DNA of 64,000 nucleotides, from NCBI RefSeq assembly GCF_003350325.1, contig NZ_QLYZ01000009.1, positions 62,001 through 126,000 on the forward strand. Direction: 5' to 3'. Of this stretch, positions 9,775-18,842 are shown one piece after another. How positions within the stretch are numbered: the first letter of the stretch is position 1; each line of letters begins with the position of its first letter. The position numbers and the translations under genes were made by a program. The stretch comes from Vibrio rhodolitus (GTDB taxonomy: Bacteria > Pseudomonadota > Gammaproteobacteria > Enterobacterales > Vibrionaceae). The notes beneath the pieces are model-generated. The model had not been told where the DNA came from, searched no databases, and saw only the letters and a list, made by a program, of their open reading frames with translations.

Positions 9775-10727
9775 TACAATCCTTGGTAGATAGCACCCAT
9801 GATGAGGCTTTGGAGGAAAACCCACAGCCATAAACGGCTAACCAGCAGTTTACGCAGTTGGGCAAAATGAAGTGCTGCTGGAGCGATACGACCGCCGAGT
9901 TTAGCGCGAACCGCTTTTTTACCGGCATAAATCGCTGGACCAACGAGAGAAAGCTCTAGTTTTGCACCACAGCAAATCAATAACCAAGCCGGGCCTGGTA
10001 GCGGATACGTTGCTGCTTGTTGTTTAAGCAGTGATAAAGCGGCACTGGCTCGGTTGCCCAACAAAATAAGCAAGGCAAAAAGGCGTAGCGGAACAACGTC
10101 GAGCACGGCGAGAATTTTAACTGCGGGTAAACCAAATGGCATAAATTGCTGGCGTGAAGGTGACCACGCGCGCGCCAGTTCCATTGCCATACGGTAGGTG
10201 AAGGCCGCTATGCCTCCGCCAATCGCATACCAAAACAGGACTGCCACCACGTTGCGTCCATATCCCATGATCAAAGTTTCACTTCCTGCTTTGCCAAGAC
10301 CAAGCAAAGAGAGTGTCTCGGTTGAGCGGTTAACCAGTGGGGCGAGAAGCTTTTTGCCAGCAGTAGCGTTTTCATCGGCAAGTAACAGAGTAAACTGAGT
10401 TGCAAAAGTTTGGTTGTTGCGCCAATCCAGCGCGAGTAGCAAAAAAGCTAACTCATAGAGTTGTGGCTGCCAAACTAAGGTTTTTAGCGCCCAGAGGACG
10501 GCAAACATTGGCAGCATCATTAGTAGCCAAGCAAGCGTACCTGAGGTCAGACTTTGTGAGTAGTTACTTTGCGAGTTAACCTTGTTGGCTAACTGTTCTG
10601 CGAACTTGTGCCATAAGATGGCAGGATGGGCTTCGCGTGGGAAAGGAAGAACCCAATGACAAAGTAATGCGCCCCACATGACGAGGAGCGCACCGTTAGC
10701 AAATAGCTGATTAAAGAGTTCTTCCAT
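9774..10727 (-). CDS. cbiB: CbiB/CobD family cobalamin-remodelling membrane protein
   Basis: A 317-residue polytopic membrane protein of the CbiB/CobD family, which joins an aminopropanol arm (phosphate) to adenosylcobyric acid. Family features include the early HPAILW-like segment at about residue 33-38, LLALDWRN, RSTETLS, and the late GNRASAALSLLKQQA. The window has no other corrin biosynthesis genes, and btuF follows directly, so it more likely serves salvage or remodelling of imported corrinoids than de novo synthesis. It sits 13 bases behind mtnN and overlaps btuF by one base. Confidence 0.85.
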   Translation of the reverse strand: MEELFNQLFANGALLVMWGALLCHWVLPFPREAHPAILWHKFAEQLANKVNSQSNYSQSLTSGTLAWLLMMLPMFAVLWALKTLVWQPQLYELAFLLLALDWRNNQTFATQFTLLLADENATAGKKLLAPLVNRSTETLSLLGLGKAGSETLIMGYGRNVVAVLFWYAIGGGIAAFTYRMAMELARAWSPSRQQFMPFGLPAVKILAVLDVVPLRLFALLILLGNRASAALSLLKQQAATYPLPGPAWLLICCGAKLELSLVGPAIYAGKKAVRAKLGGRIAPAALHFAQLRKLLVSRLWLWVFLQSLIMGAIYQGL

Positions 10728-10740
10728 GAGCGTTAAGCGA

Positions 10741-11439
10741 TTATGCCTTTAGCAATTCAACCATTTTGATCACCATTTCTGATGAGCTTTGCGCAGCCAG
10801 TGGCAGGAACTCATCAAAGCTCATTGTTGCTTCTTTGTCTGCTACGTCAGAGATAGCGCGAACCACCACAAACGGCACTTTAAATTGGTGACAAGTTTGA
10901 GCAACTGCCGCTGCTTCCATTTCTACTGCAACAACAGAAGGGAAGTGCTTACGGATAAATGTTTGGCGCTCAGCGCTTGCTACGAATGCATCACCAGTAC
11001 AAATTAGACCACGTACCGCGTGTTTGTCTGCCATTTGCGCTAGCGCTTGCTCTGCGATATCCATTAGTTTTGCATCTGCGATGAATGCCGCTGGCTGTTG
11101 TGCCATTTGACCGATTTCGTAGCCAAACGCGGTTACGTCAGCATCGTGGTGGCGAACTTCAGTCGAGATAACCACGTCACCTAGGTTTAGGCTTGAGTCA
11201 AAACCGCCAGCAGAACCTGTGTTGATCACCACGTCTGGTTGGTACTCATCTAGCAAAATAGTGGTACCTACTGCTGCCGAAACTTTACCGATACCTGATT
11301 GAAGTAGAACTACTTCAACGCCATTTAGTTGACCAGAGAAGAAAGTACAACCTGCTTTTGTCACTTCTTGGCAGTTGTCGATAGAGCCTTTAAGGATGGC
11401 AACTTCTTGTTCCATCGCACCGATGATACCGATTTTCAT
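10741..11439 (-). CDS. mtnN: MtnN, 5'-methylthioadenosine/S-adenosylhomocysteine nucleosidase
   Basis: A 232-residue nucleosidase (Pfs). It begins [12 protein letters not shown] with the catalytic Glu12, contains the substrate-binding [10 protein letters not shown] motif, and the catalytic Asp of VRAISDVAD near residue 197. It cleaves adenine from methylthioadenosine, S-adenosylhomocysteine and 5'-deoxyadenosine. This removes inhibitors of SAM-using enzymes and supplies S-ribosylhomocysteine to LuxS for autoinducer-2. First gene of the mtnN-cbiB-btuF transcript. Confidence 0.97.
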   Translation of the reverse strand: MKIGIIGAMEQEVAILKGSIDNCQEVTKAGCTFFSGQLNGVEVVLLQSGIGKVSAAVGTTILLDEYQPDVVINTGSAGGFDSSLNLGDVVISTEVRHHDADVTAFGYEIGQMAQQPAAFIADAKLMDIAEQALAQMADKHAVRGLICTGDAFVASAERQTFIRKHFPSVVAVEMEAAAVAQTCHQFKVPFVVVRAISDVADKEATMSFDEFLPLAAQSSSEMVIKMVELLKA

Positions 11440-11533
11440 AGGGAATCCTGTTTATTCCAATAGCTAGCTTTTGATGGCGTAAGTGTACCAGAAACGGTGG
11501 GAATGGGAACGTTCAGCAAACGAAGCGAGCTGC

Positions 11534-11993
11534 GTTTGTGGAACGCACAGCAAGGCTGTGCTCACGGATGCGGGAATGCTCGGCTACGCCTCACTATGGG
11601 ACGCTTGCTAAAGCTTCGCTTACGGAAATAGGGTGGGTGACGCTCACTGAGCTTTGATAATAGAGAATTGAGAAACAAGTGCGGCTAGTTGTCTTGTCGT
11701 ATAAAAGCACAGCATTTACTTCCCGAAGTCCAGCGAGGCTGAGCGTTCTCGAAGCAAAGCTTTGTTTGTGGAACGCACAGCAAGGCTGTGCTCATGGATG
11801 CGGGAATGTTCGGCGGCGCCTCACTATGGGACGCTTGCTAAAGCTTCGCTTACGGAAATAGGGTAGGTGACGCTCACTGAGCTTTGATAATAGAGAATCG
11901 AGAAACAAGTGCGGCTAGTTGTCTTGTCGTATAAAAGTACAGCATTTACTTCCCAAAGCCCAGCGAGGCTGAGCGTTCTCGAAGCAAAGCTTG
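11534..11993. repeat. Tandem duplication, two copies of a 230-bp unit
   Basis: The block starting GTTTGTGGAACGCACAGC at 11534 recurs at 11764, and every anchor checked (for example GAGAAACAAGTGCGGC) is shifted by exactly 230. The copies differ by only a handful of bases over their length, so this duplication is much younger than the 126-bp array at 7.9 kb. Each copy carries a perfect GCACAGC-AAG-GCTGTGC hairpin. The repeat lies in the roughly 700-base gap between the mtnN start and rpsO. Minus-strand reading frames across it have no coding character. Confidence 0.9.
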
Positions 11994-12045
11994 GCTTTGC
12001 GTTCCCACCTCTGTAGCGAAGCTCGCTTCGCGTTCTACAAAGCTG

Positions 12046-12074
12046 TTGCTTAACCTCTGTACATCCCCTATAAT
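12046..12074 (+). promoter_or_regulatory. Candidate rpsO promoter
   Basis: TTGCTT at 12046-12051, a 17-base gap, and a perfect TATAAT at 12069-12074. It lies 74 bases before the rpsO start and immediately downstream of the 230-bp duplication. Confidence 0.65.
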
Positions 12075-12147
12075 TCGCGCTCCTCGTACCGGCTGAATCA
12101 GAGATTGGCTGGTACAAATATTAACCTACTCTTATTAGGAGAGAATT

Positions 12148-12417
12148 ATGTCTCTGAATGCAGAAACTAAAGCAGCAATCGTTGCAGATTACGCACGTGG
12201 CGAAGGCGACACTGGTTCACCAGAAGTACAAGTAGCACTACTAACTGCTTCTATCAACCACCTACAAGGTCACTTCAAAGCTCACAAAGGCGACCACCAC
12301 AGCCGTCGTGGTCTACTACGCATGGTTTCTCGCCGTCGTAAGCTTCTAGACTACCTAAAAGGTAAAGATCTAGGTCGCTACCAAGACCTAATCGCTCGTC
12401 TAGGCCTACGTCGCTAA
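12148..12417 (+). CDS. rpsO: RpsO, 30S ribosomal protein S15
   Basis: An 89-residue primary rRNA-binding protein of the 30S platform, full length. It carries the S15 signature [20 protein letters not shown] followed by [11 protein letters not shown]. Start ATG 12148 behind TTAGGAGAG. In E. coli S15 represses its own mRNA through a pseudoknot in the leader; I did not establish such a structure here. It precedes pnp, as in most gammaproteobacteria, with a terminator in between. Confidence 0.98.
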   Translation: MSLNAETKAAIVADYARGEGDTGSPEVQVALLTASINHLQGHFKAHKGDHHSRRGLLRMVSRRRKLLDYLKGKDLGRYQDLIARLGLRR

Positions 12418-12442
12418 TAGCGACTGCTTAGCAGTTTGTCAG

Positions 12443-12468
12443 AAAAGGGGCTTTATGCCCCTTTTTTG
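12443..12468 (+). terminator. Terminator between rpsO and pnp
   Basis: AAAAGGGGC / GCCCCTTTTTT stem with a TTTAT loop, 25 bases after rpsO. Some read-through into pnp is expected from the E. coli parallel. Confidence 0.85.
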
Positions 12469-12499
12469 TTGCCCGTTACTTATTTTGGCTGCGATAGCT

Positions 12500-12528
12500 T
12501 AGCCAAATCCTACGAATGCCGTTATACT
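12500..12528 (+). promoter_or_regulatory. Candidate pnp promoter
   Basis: TAGCCA at 12500-12505, a 17-base gap and TATACT at 12523-12528. The -10 is good and the -35 poor. It would give pnp a leader of about 180 bases that includes the hairpin at 12602-12653. Confidence 0.45.
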
Positions 12529-12601
12529 ACGCACGGCTAAATCCCGTTTTGGGGTTTTCTCGATAGCTCACTGCATTACAGTCAACCACGTCGACCAAAA
12601 G

Positions 12602-12653
12602 GTCGCGACTATTAAAAGGGAACTCAAGCAAGTTTCTTTTCACTAGTCGCGAT
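12602..12653 (+). promoter_or_regulatory. Long hairpin in the pnp leader (RNase III/PNPase autocontrol type)
   Basis: GTCGCGACT at 12602-12610 pairs with AGTCGCGAT at 12645-12653. An inner imperfect stem (AAAAGGGAACT against AGTTTCTTTT) continues it. In E. coli a comparable leader hairpin is cut by RNase III and PNPase then degrades the message, giving feedback control. The segment ACTCAAG at 12622 can instead pair with CTTGAGT at 12663, an alternative fold. Structure is read from sequence; function is by analogy. Confidence 0.6.
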
Positions 12654-12713
12654 TCGTAATGCCTTGAGTATTAAACTACAAATCTGAGCTTTGCTTAGAA
12701 ACAAGGATTAACA

Positions 12714-14843
12714 ATGTTCGAAAAACCAGTTGTTAAAACGTTCCAGTACGGTAACCACACGGTTACTCTAGAAACTGGCGTTATCGCACGTCAAGCTACT
12801 GCAGCTGTTATGGTTACTATGGACGATACTGCGGTATTCGTTTCTGTAGTAGGTAAGAAAGAAGCGGTTGCAGGTCAAGACTTCTTCCCGCTAACAGTAA
12901 ACTACCAAGAGCGTACATACGCAGCAGGTAAAATCCCTGGTGGTTTCTTCAAGCGTGAAGGTCGTCCTTCTGAAGGTGAAACGCTAACGGCTCGTCTAAT
13001 CGACCGCCCAATTCGTCCTCTATTCCCAGAGGGTTTCACTAACGAAGTACAAGTTATCGCAACTGTAGTTTCTGTTAACCCAGACGTACAACCAGATATC
13101 CCAACAATGATTGGTACATCTGCAGCACTAGCAATCTCTGGTATTCCGTTCAACGGTCCTATCGGTGCAGCACGTGTTGGTCACATTGACGGTCAACTAG
13201 TACTAAACCCAAGCAACACTGAGCTAAACGCATCTCGTCTAGATCTAGTAGTTGCAGGTACTGAATCTGCAGTACTAATGGTTGAATCAGAAGCTGACAA
13301 CCTAACTGAAGAAGAAATGCTATCTGCAGTTGTATTTGGTCACGACCAACAACAAGCTGTAATCAAAGCAATCAACGAATTCGCGGCAGAAGTTGCAACT
13401 CCTGCATGGAACTGGGTTGCTCCAGAAGCAAACACAGCTCTTAACGAAAAAGTAGCAGACCTAGCGGAAGCTAAACTAGTTGAAGCTTACCAAATCACTG
13501 AGAAAATGGCTCGTTACGACCGCATCCACGAGATTGCTGGTGAAGTAAACGCAGCAATTCTTGCTGAAGATCCAGAAGCAGATGCAAAAGAAATTCACAC
13601 TATCTTCCACGATCTAGAGAAGACAGTTGTACGTCGCAGCATCATCGCTGGTAACCCACGTATCGATGGTCGTGAGAAAGACATGGTTCGTGCACTAGAC
13701 GTACGTACTGGTGTTCTTCCACGTACTCACGGTTCTTCACTATTCACTCGTGGTGAAACTCAGGCGCTAGTAACAGCAACTCTAGGTACTCAACGTGATG
13801 CACAAATCATCGATGAGCTAACTGGTGAGAAGAAAGATTACTTCCTACTACACTACAACTTCCCTCCATACTGTGTAGGTGAAACTGGTTTTGTAGGTTC
13901 TCCTAAGCGTCGTGAAATCGGTCACGGTAAACTAGCGAAGCGTGGTATTGCTGCTGTAATGCCATCTATCGATGAGTTCCCATACACTGTACGTGTAGTA
14001 TCAGAAATCACTGAATCTAACGGTTCATCTTCAATGGCTTCAGTATGTGGTACTTCTCTAGCGCTTATGGACGCTGGTGTGCCAATCAAGTCTTCTGTTG
14101 CGGGTATCGCAATGGGTCTTGTTAAAGAAGGCGATGACTTCGTAGTTCTTTCTGACATCCTTGGTGACGAAGACCACCTAGGTGACATGGACTTTAAAGT
14201 AGCAGGTACTCACACTGGTATCACTGCACTTCAAATGGACATCAAGATCGAAGGTATCACTAAAGAGATCATGCAAATTGCGCTTAACCAAGCTCAAGGC
14301 GCACGTAAGCACATCCTATCTGTAATGGATCAAGCTATCTCTGGTGCTCGTGACGATATCTCTGAATTCGCTCCTCGCATTCACACAATGAAGATCAGCG
14401 CAGAGAAGATCAAAGACGTTATCGGTAAAGGTGGTGCAGTTATCCGTGCTCTAACTGAAGAGACTGGTACTACTATCGAAATCGAAGATGACGGCACAAT
14501 CAAGATCGCAGCAACTGAAGGTGCAGCGGCGAAAGAAGCTATCCGTCGTATCGAAGAGATCACTGCTGAAGTTGAAGTAGGTCGTATCTACACAGGTAAA
14601 GTTGCTCGTCTAGCTGACTTCGGTGCATTCGTAACTATCCTGCCAGGTAAAGACGGTCTAGTACACATTTCTCAAATCTCTGAGAAGCGTGTTGAGAAAG
14701 TGTCTGACTACCTAACTGAAGGTCAAGAAGTTCAAGTTAAAGTTCTTGAAATCGACCGTCAGGGCCGTGTACGTCTAAGCATGAAAGAAGCAGTTGAAAA
14801 GCCAGCAGAAGAAGCTGAAAAGCCAGCTGCTGACGCAGAGTAA
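12714..14843 (+). CDS. pnp: Pnp, polynucleotide phosphorylase
   Basis: A 709-residue 3'-5' phosphorolytic exoribonuclease and degradosome partner. Two RNase PH-like domains are joined by a helical linker; the second contains [20 protein letters not shown] and [16 protein letters not shown] domain follows ([11 protein letters not shown], about residue 565) and then an S1 domain ([18 protein letters not shown], about 623-692). It ends in an Ala/Glu-rich tail. Leucine codons are strongly biased to CTA/CTT, as in other highly expressed genes here. A strong terminator follows. Confidence 0.98.
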   Translation: MFEKPVVKTFQYGNHTVTLETGVIARQATAAVMVTMDDTAVFVSVVGKKEAVAGQDFFPLTVNYQERTYAAGKIPGGFFKREGRPSEGETLTARLIDRPIRPLFPEGFTNEVQVIATVVSVNPDVQPDIPTMIGTSAALAISGIPFNGPIGAARVGHIDGQLVLNPSNTELNASRLDLVVAGTESAVLMVESEADNLTEEEMLSAVVFGHDQQQAVIKAINEFAAEVATPAWNWVAPEANTALNEKVADLAEAKLVEAYQITEKMARYDRIHEIAGEVNAAILAEDPEADAKEIHTIFHDLEKTVVRRSIIAGNPRIDGREKDMVRALDVRTGVLPRTHGSSLFTRGETQALVTATLGTQRDAQIIDELTGEKKDYFLLHYNFPPYCVGETGFVGSPKRREIGHGKLAKRGIAAVMPSIDEFPYTVRVVSEITESNGSSSMASVCGTSLALMDAGVPIKSSVAGIAMGLVKEGDDFVVLSDILGDEDHLGDMDFKVAGTHTGITALQMDIKIEGITKEIMQIALNQAQGARKHILSVMDQAISGARDDISEFAPRIHTMKISAEKIKDVIGKGGAVIRALTEETGTTIEIEDDGTIKIAATEGAAAKEAIRRIEEITAEVEVGRIYTGKVARLADFGAFVTILPGKDGLVHISQISEKRVEKVSDYLTEGQEVQVKVLEIDRQGRVRLSMKEAVEKPAEEAEKPAADAE

Positions 14844-14883
14844 TTGCCCATCCTATTAGCCTAGTCGGCTAAAAGCATGCTAT

Positions 14884-14910
14884 AAAGGGAGCTGTGAGCT
14901 CCCTTTTTTT
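14884..14910 (+). terminator. Terminator of pnp
   Basis: AAAGGGAGCT / AGCTCCCTTT stem with a tiny loop and a run of seven T. Confidence 0.9.
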
Positions 14911-15007
14911 ATGCGTAATTCATATCCAGTCAAACGCGAGTTTGCTCAACTGGATGCGACATTTCTAGGGCTTAACTCATATAAGTAGGTAACAGGAGTA
15001 TGTATTT

Positions 15008-15931
15008 GTGAAATGGTTTCAAACCGTAACGCTTGGCTTAAGCATGTTGATTGCCACTGGCTGCGCATCAACTGCGGACAAGCAACAGTGGTTCTATCCG
15101 CCGATGGCGGTACCTTTGCAAGCGAGTATGCAGCAAGAGGTACAAATTGCGCGTTTGTCTCAATTACTTCTACGTCCGAATCTTTCTGAAGAGTTGCGCG
15201 CTAAAATGCTCTACGAGCGTGGTAATTATTATGACAGTGTTGGTCTGCGTGATTTAGCACGCTTAGATTACACGCAATCTTTGCAGATCAACCCGGCACA
15301 GTCGGATCTCTTCAACTTACTTGGCGTCTATTACACCCAAGTGGGTGAGTTTGATGCCGCATACGAAGCATTTGATTCAACTATAGATCTTGATCCGGCT
15401 AACTCGTTTGCTGTGCGTAACCGAGCGATTGCACTCTATTATGGTGAGCGTTTTGACCTTGCGCTGGAAGATATTGAAGCGCATTACGCAGAAGACCCGA
15501 GTGACCCATTTAGAGCCCTGTGGCGTTATTTAATTAAGTTAGAACTAGAGCCACAAGCGGCAAGACAAGAGCTGCTTAAGCTTTACCAAGCTCGTGATAA
15601 TCAATGGGGCTGGGTATTAGTGGCGCTGACGTTAGATGAAGTGTCTGAAGAGCAAACCTTTAAGGCGATCTTTGCAGGTACTCGTGACAATACCGTGCTT
15701 GCTCAGCGACTAACAGAAGCCTATTTCTACCTAGGTAAGCGCTACCAGCATCAAGGTGACTTCGCTAGCGCGATCTCAATGTATAAGTTGGCGATTTCGT
15801 TTAACGTCTTTGAATATGTTGAGCACCGCTACTCTTTCCTTGAGTTAACGCGCATCTTTAATGAAGTGAAAGCTGAGCAACTTGCCAAGGCGAAACTAGA
15901 ACAAGCACAACAACCACAAGCACAGCAGTAA
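15008..15931 (+). CDS. nlpI: NlpI lipoprotein with TPR repeats
   Basis: A 307-residue outer-membrane lipoprotein. It starts at GTG 15008, nine bases after AGGAG; no in-frame ATG fits. The signal sequence ends in the lipobox LIATGC, with Cys19 as the lipidated residue. TPR motifs follow, for example LFNLLGVYYTQVGEFDAAYEAF and the next AVRNRAIALYYGERFDLAL. NlpI is an adaptor that delivers murein endopeptidases to the protease Prc. It follows pnp in E. coli as well. The C-terminus ends in a Gln/Ala-rich low-complexity tail. Confidence 0.93.
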   Translation: MKWFQTVTLGLSMLIATGCASTADKQQWFYPPMAVPLQASMQQEVQIARLSQLLLRPNLSEELRAKMLYERGNYYDSVGLRDLARLDYTQSLQINPAQSDLFNLLGVYYTQVGEFDAAYEAFDSTIDLDPANSFAVRNRAIALYYGERFDLALEDIEAHYAEDPSDPFRALWRYLIKLELEPQAARQELLKLYQARDNQWGWVLVALTLDEVSEEQTFKAIFAGTRDNTVLAQRLTEAYFYLGKRYQHQGDFASAISMYKLAISFNVFEYVEHRYSFLELTRIFNEVKAEQLAKAKLEQAQQPQAQQ

Positions 15932-15962
15932 TAGCTTAGCGTGTTTGCACCTCAGAATTTAT

Positions 15963-15986
15963 AAACCACCTACGGGTGGTTTTTTA
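15963..15986 (+). terminator. Terminator of nlpI
   Basis: AACCACC / GGTGGTT stem with a short loop and six or more T. Confidence 0.8.
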
Positions 15987-16013
15987 TTGCACAGTTTTTG
16001 AAAATCACTAAAA

Positions 16014-16032
16014 TAGTTAGCCTTGCTAACTA
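16014..16032. promoter_or_regulatory. 19-bp palindromic operator before the MarR gene
   Basis: TAGTTAGCCTTGCTAACTA has two perfect 8-base arms around three central bases. It lies 13 bases before the MarR start codon. The same palindrome, changed only in its centre, stands before the MATE pump at 16473-16491. This strongly suggests the MarR protein binds both sites. Confidence 0.8.
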
Positions 16033-16045
16033 ATGGGATCTTAGG

Positions 16046-16459
16046 ATGCATTTGGAAGAGAGTTTGATGGACTTAGAACGCTTTTGTTCTAAAGCTTGGC
16101 GACAGCATGGTGATGATGATCCTATGTGTCAGCTGAGTTTTAATGAGTTCGACTACTTGAAGGTGATTGAGCAGTATCCACAAGGCGTGCGCATTACCGA
16201 TTTGGCGCAAGAGTTATATGTGACGAAACCTTCTGCCTCAAATATGGTGACACGTTTGGCGAAGAAAAACTTAGTTCGCACTGTCGCCTGTAGTGAAGAC
16301 GCACGTGCTAAGCGAGTGGTCCTGACTGATTGGGTGATCAAAAACATGTCATTTGAGCGAGTTGTTTACCAACAGATCGCGACCGATTTAAACGCTCAAT
16401 TGAGCGCAGAAGAAGCTGAGCAATTAGTGCAATTGCTTAATAAAGCACTGAAAAAATAA
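16046..16459 (+). CDS. MarR family transcriptional regulator
   Basis: A 137-residue winged-helix regulator. The recognition-helix region is ITDLAQELYVTKPSASNMVTRLAKKNLV (about residues 50-77), followed by the wing segment with DARAKRVVLTD, the conserved D-R-K/R of the MarR family. N- and C-terminal helices would form the dimer. Start ATG 16046 with GGGA eight bases upstream; ATG 16067 is a possible alternative. The palindromes before it and before the next gene imply autoregulation and control of the MATE pump 63 bases downstream. The inducing ligand is unknown. Confidence 0.9.
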   Translation: MHLEESLMDLERFCSKAWRQHGDDDPMCQLSFNEFDYLKVIEQYPQGVRITDLAQELYVTKPSASNMVTRLAKKNLVRTVACSEDARAKRVVLTDWVIKNMSFERVVYQQIATDLNAQLSAEEAEQLVQLLNKALKK

Positions 16460-16472
16460 AAATTTATCTATT

Positions 16473-16491
16473 TAGTTAGCCATGCTAACTA
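16473..16491. promoter_or_regulatory. 19-bp palindromic operator before the MATE gene
   Basis: TAGTTAGCCATGCTAACTA, the second copy of the MarR-gene palindrome, 32 bases before the MATE start codon. The arms are identical to the site at 16014-16032. Confidence 0.8.
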
Positions 16492-16522
16492 GTGTCTCCG
16501 GGCACACTTTCTTGGTGAGAAG

Positions 16523-17869
16523 ATGCAAGTATCTATATATAAACAGTTTTGGCGTTATGCCATTCCAACTGTGGCAGCTATGTTGGTTAACGGTCTTTAT
16601 CAGGTCGTTGACGGGATCTTTATTGGTCGCTATGTCGGGGCTGAAGGGCTGGCGGGGATCAACGTTGCTTGGCCTGTGATTGGCTCCATTCTTGGCATTG
16701 GTATGCTGGTGGGCGTGGGTACAGGTGCACTGGCATCAATCAAACAAGGCGAGGGTAATCAGACTGGCGCACGAGCAACTTTGGCGACTGGTTTACTGCT
16801 ATTACTGGCTTTGGCGCCTGTGGTATCGTTTGTTTTGTATATGTTTGCCGATAGTTTCTTATTATGGCAAGGCGCTGAAGGGCGTGTACTTGAGCTTGGC
16901 TCGCAGTACCTGCATATTCTGATTTTTGCCTGTGTATTTTCACTCGGCTCCATTGCTGCCCCATTTTTACTGCGCAATGATGATAGCCCTAATCTAGCGA
17001 CACTGTTAATGGTGGTTGGTGCTGTGGTAAACATCATTCTTGACTATGTGTTTATCGCGCACTTAGGTTGGGAGTTGCAAGGTGCGGCTATTGCGACTGC
17101 TATTGCGCAGATGGTAGTGACGATATTGGGTGTCGGTTACTTCTTCTCAAGCAAAGCGAAAATGCGTTTGAGTGTGGCTGACTTGCGAATTCAGTTCAGT
17201 GAAGTGCCACAAATTGCTGCTATCGGTGTTTCAAGCTTCTTTATGTACGCTTACGGCTCAATGATGGTGGCGCTGCATAACAGCTTGTTTGCCGAATACG
17301 GCAGCTCGGTCTTGATCGGAGCATACGCGATTTTGGGTTACATCGTGACGGTTTACTACCTAGTAGTGGAAGGCTTTGCTAACGGCATGCAGCCGCTAGT
17401 AAGTTATAACCATGGCGCGCGTAACCAAGACAATATCCGTAAACTACTGGGCGTGGCGATGGGCAGTGCGGTGTTTGGTGGTTTGGCGTTTGTTATTTTG
17501 CTCAACCTATTCCCGCGTGAATTTGTGTCAGTGTTTAACTCAAGTGATGCCAACTTGATGGACAATGCGGTGATTGGTATTCGCCTACATATGTTTGCCA
17601 TGTTCTTAGATGGCTTCTTAGTGGTGGCTGGTGCTTATTACCAATCGATCAACAAGGGTAGCAAAGCGATGTTTGTCACTGTGGGTAACATGGTTATTCA
17701 ATTGCCGTTCTTGTTTATTATGCCAAAACTAATGGGCGTACCGGGTATTTGGATTGCTTACCCATTATCGAATGTGGCATTGAGTTTGGTGGTGGCTTGG
17801 ATGCTATGGCGCGACGTGAAGCGTATGATTTTGCCACCGACGCAACCAATGGCGCCTTTGGCGAGCTGA
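16523..17869 (+). CDS. MATE family efflux transporter
   Basis: A 448-residue membrane protein with about 12 helices in two homologous halves, the MATE layout. Family features include QVVDGIFIGRYVGAEGLAGIN near the N-terminus and the matching EGFANGMQPLVSYNHGARN in the second half. These pumps export drugs, dyes or metabolites using Na+ or H+ gradients; the substrate is not readable here. Start ATG 16523 with GGTGAGAAG upstream. Paired with the MarR gene and a shared operator, it is probably inducible by its own substrate or a related signal. Confidence 0.92.
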   Translation: MQVSIYKQFWRYAIPTVAAMLVNGLYQVVDGIFIGRYVGAEGLAGINVAWPVIGSILGIGMLVGVGTGALASIKQGEGNQTGARATLATGLLLLLALAPVVSFVLYMFADSFLLWQGAEGRVLELGSQYLHILIFACVFSLGSIAAPFLLRNDDSPNLATLLMVVGAVVNIILDYVFIAHLGWELQGAAIATAIAQMVVTILGVGYFFSSKAKMRLSVADLRIQFSEVPQIAAIGVSSFFMYAYGSMMVALHNSLFAEYGSSVLIGAYAILGYIVTVYYLVVEGFANGMQPLVSYNHGARNQDNIRKLLGVAMGSAVFGGLAFVILLNLFPREFVSVFNSSDANLMDNAVIGIRLHMFAMFLDGFLVVAGAYYQSINKGSKAMFVTVGNMVIQLPFLFIMPKLMGVPGIWIAYPLSNVALSLVVAWMLWRDVKRMILPPTQPMAPLAS

Positions 17870-17902
17870 TCTTTGGCTGAAAATAAATTAAGACAACCAA
17901 TG

Positions 17903-17930
17903 AAAAAGCCAACCGTCAGGTTGGCTTTTA
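17903..17930. terminator. Terminator between the MATE gene and ubiV (both directions)
   Basis: AAAAAGCCAACC / GGTTGGCTTTT stem with a small loop. A-run on the left and T-run on the right allow use by both convergent transcripts. Confidence 0.8.
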
Positions 17931-17948
17931 TCTAATAAGAACAACGGA

Positions 17949-18824
17949 TTAAGATTTAATTTCAAGACCCGCTAGACGATGCCAGTAGCCATTGCATTGG
18001 CGATCGGCAATCTTAATCGGGTTTTGACCTTGCTCGTTGGCACGGAAACGATCCAGCTCTGAGAAGGTATCTAAACCAAGTGGGCTGAGGCGAACGACAT
18101 CAACCAAACCTTCCATGCTTGGGAGATCGTTGATCAGGTTGTAGCAGTAACCCGACTGAGTTTGGATGCCGTTAAGGTTAAACACTTCTTGACCTTCTTG
18201 GCTGCTTACTTGAATACCGGTTGGGTATTTAATACAGCAAGTTTCGCAGTCGTCCTTGGCTTTGTTTTCTGCGCGCGCAGTAAAGCAGCGTGCTGAGTAA
18301 GCCAATGGTAGGTAGCCATGGCTAAACACTTCCACTTCAAACTTATCGCGAATACCCAGAGTCTCACACTGCGTCATGACGTTACTTAGCCATTCACGAG
18401 AAAGCTCGACAGGCATACACCAACGCACCATGCCTTGTTTTAAAAACAGGTTTAGGGTGTGAGCGTTGTAAGTGTTGATCGCCGGACCAACCACGAAAGG
18501 TACTTTGTTTTCAAACGCAAGTTGCACGCCCGACACATCGTTAGCTTCAATGGTGAAGTCGCCATTGTCGATGTACTTTTTCATTATGTTGACTTCGCTT
18601 GGCGCTTCAAGCAGAGCCATGGTTGAAAGCACCACTTGTTTGCCTGAGTCTGCTAAGTCTTTCGCGATCTCAAACCAATGAGCTGGTTTCATTTCGCGGC
18701 GTTTTGAACAGACGGTTTCACCTAAATAGATAATATCGGCTGAGCTTTGTTTTGCTTGTTGGTAAAAGCTTTCTACATCTTGTTTTGGCCAAAAGTAGAG
18801 AAGTGGACCAAGTGCGTATTTCAT
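17949..18824 (-). CDS. ubiV: UbiV, O2-independent ubiquinone hydroxylation protein
   Basis: A 291-residue member of the U32 'peptidase' family. With the start at ATG 18824 (an ATG one codon earlier is equally usable), the cysteines fall at 39, 180, 193, 196 and 197; 39, 180, 193 and 197 are the four that ligate the 4Fe-4S cluster in E. coli UbiV. UbiU and UbiV form a heterodimer that hydroxylates the ubiquinone ring without O2, with UbiT as lipid-binding partner. It lies 15 bases behind ubiU on the same strand, so the two form an operon. Confidence 0.93.
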   Translation of the reverse strand: MKYALGPLLYFWPKQDVESFYQQAKQSSADIIYLGETVCSKRREMKPAHWFEIAKDLADSGKQVVLSTMALLEAPSEVNIMKKYIDNGDFTIEANDVSGVQLAFENKVPFVVGPAINTYNAHTLNLFLKQGMVRWCMPVELSREWLSNVMTQCETLGIRDKFEVEVFSHGYLPLAYSARCFTARAENKAKDDCETCCIKYPTGIQVSSQEGQEVFNLNGIQTQSGYCYNLINDLPSMEGLVDVVRLSPLGLDTFSELDRFRANEQGQNPIKIADRQCNGYWHRLAGLEIKS

Positions 18825-18842
18825 CAATTTCTTCCTAAACTT

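Noticed and set aside
11824-12117. 97-codon minus-strand frame upstream of rpsO
   Set aside because: It runs through the second copy of the 230-bp duplication and the rpsO promoter and has no recognisable features.
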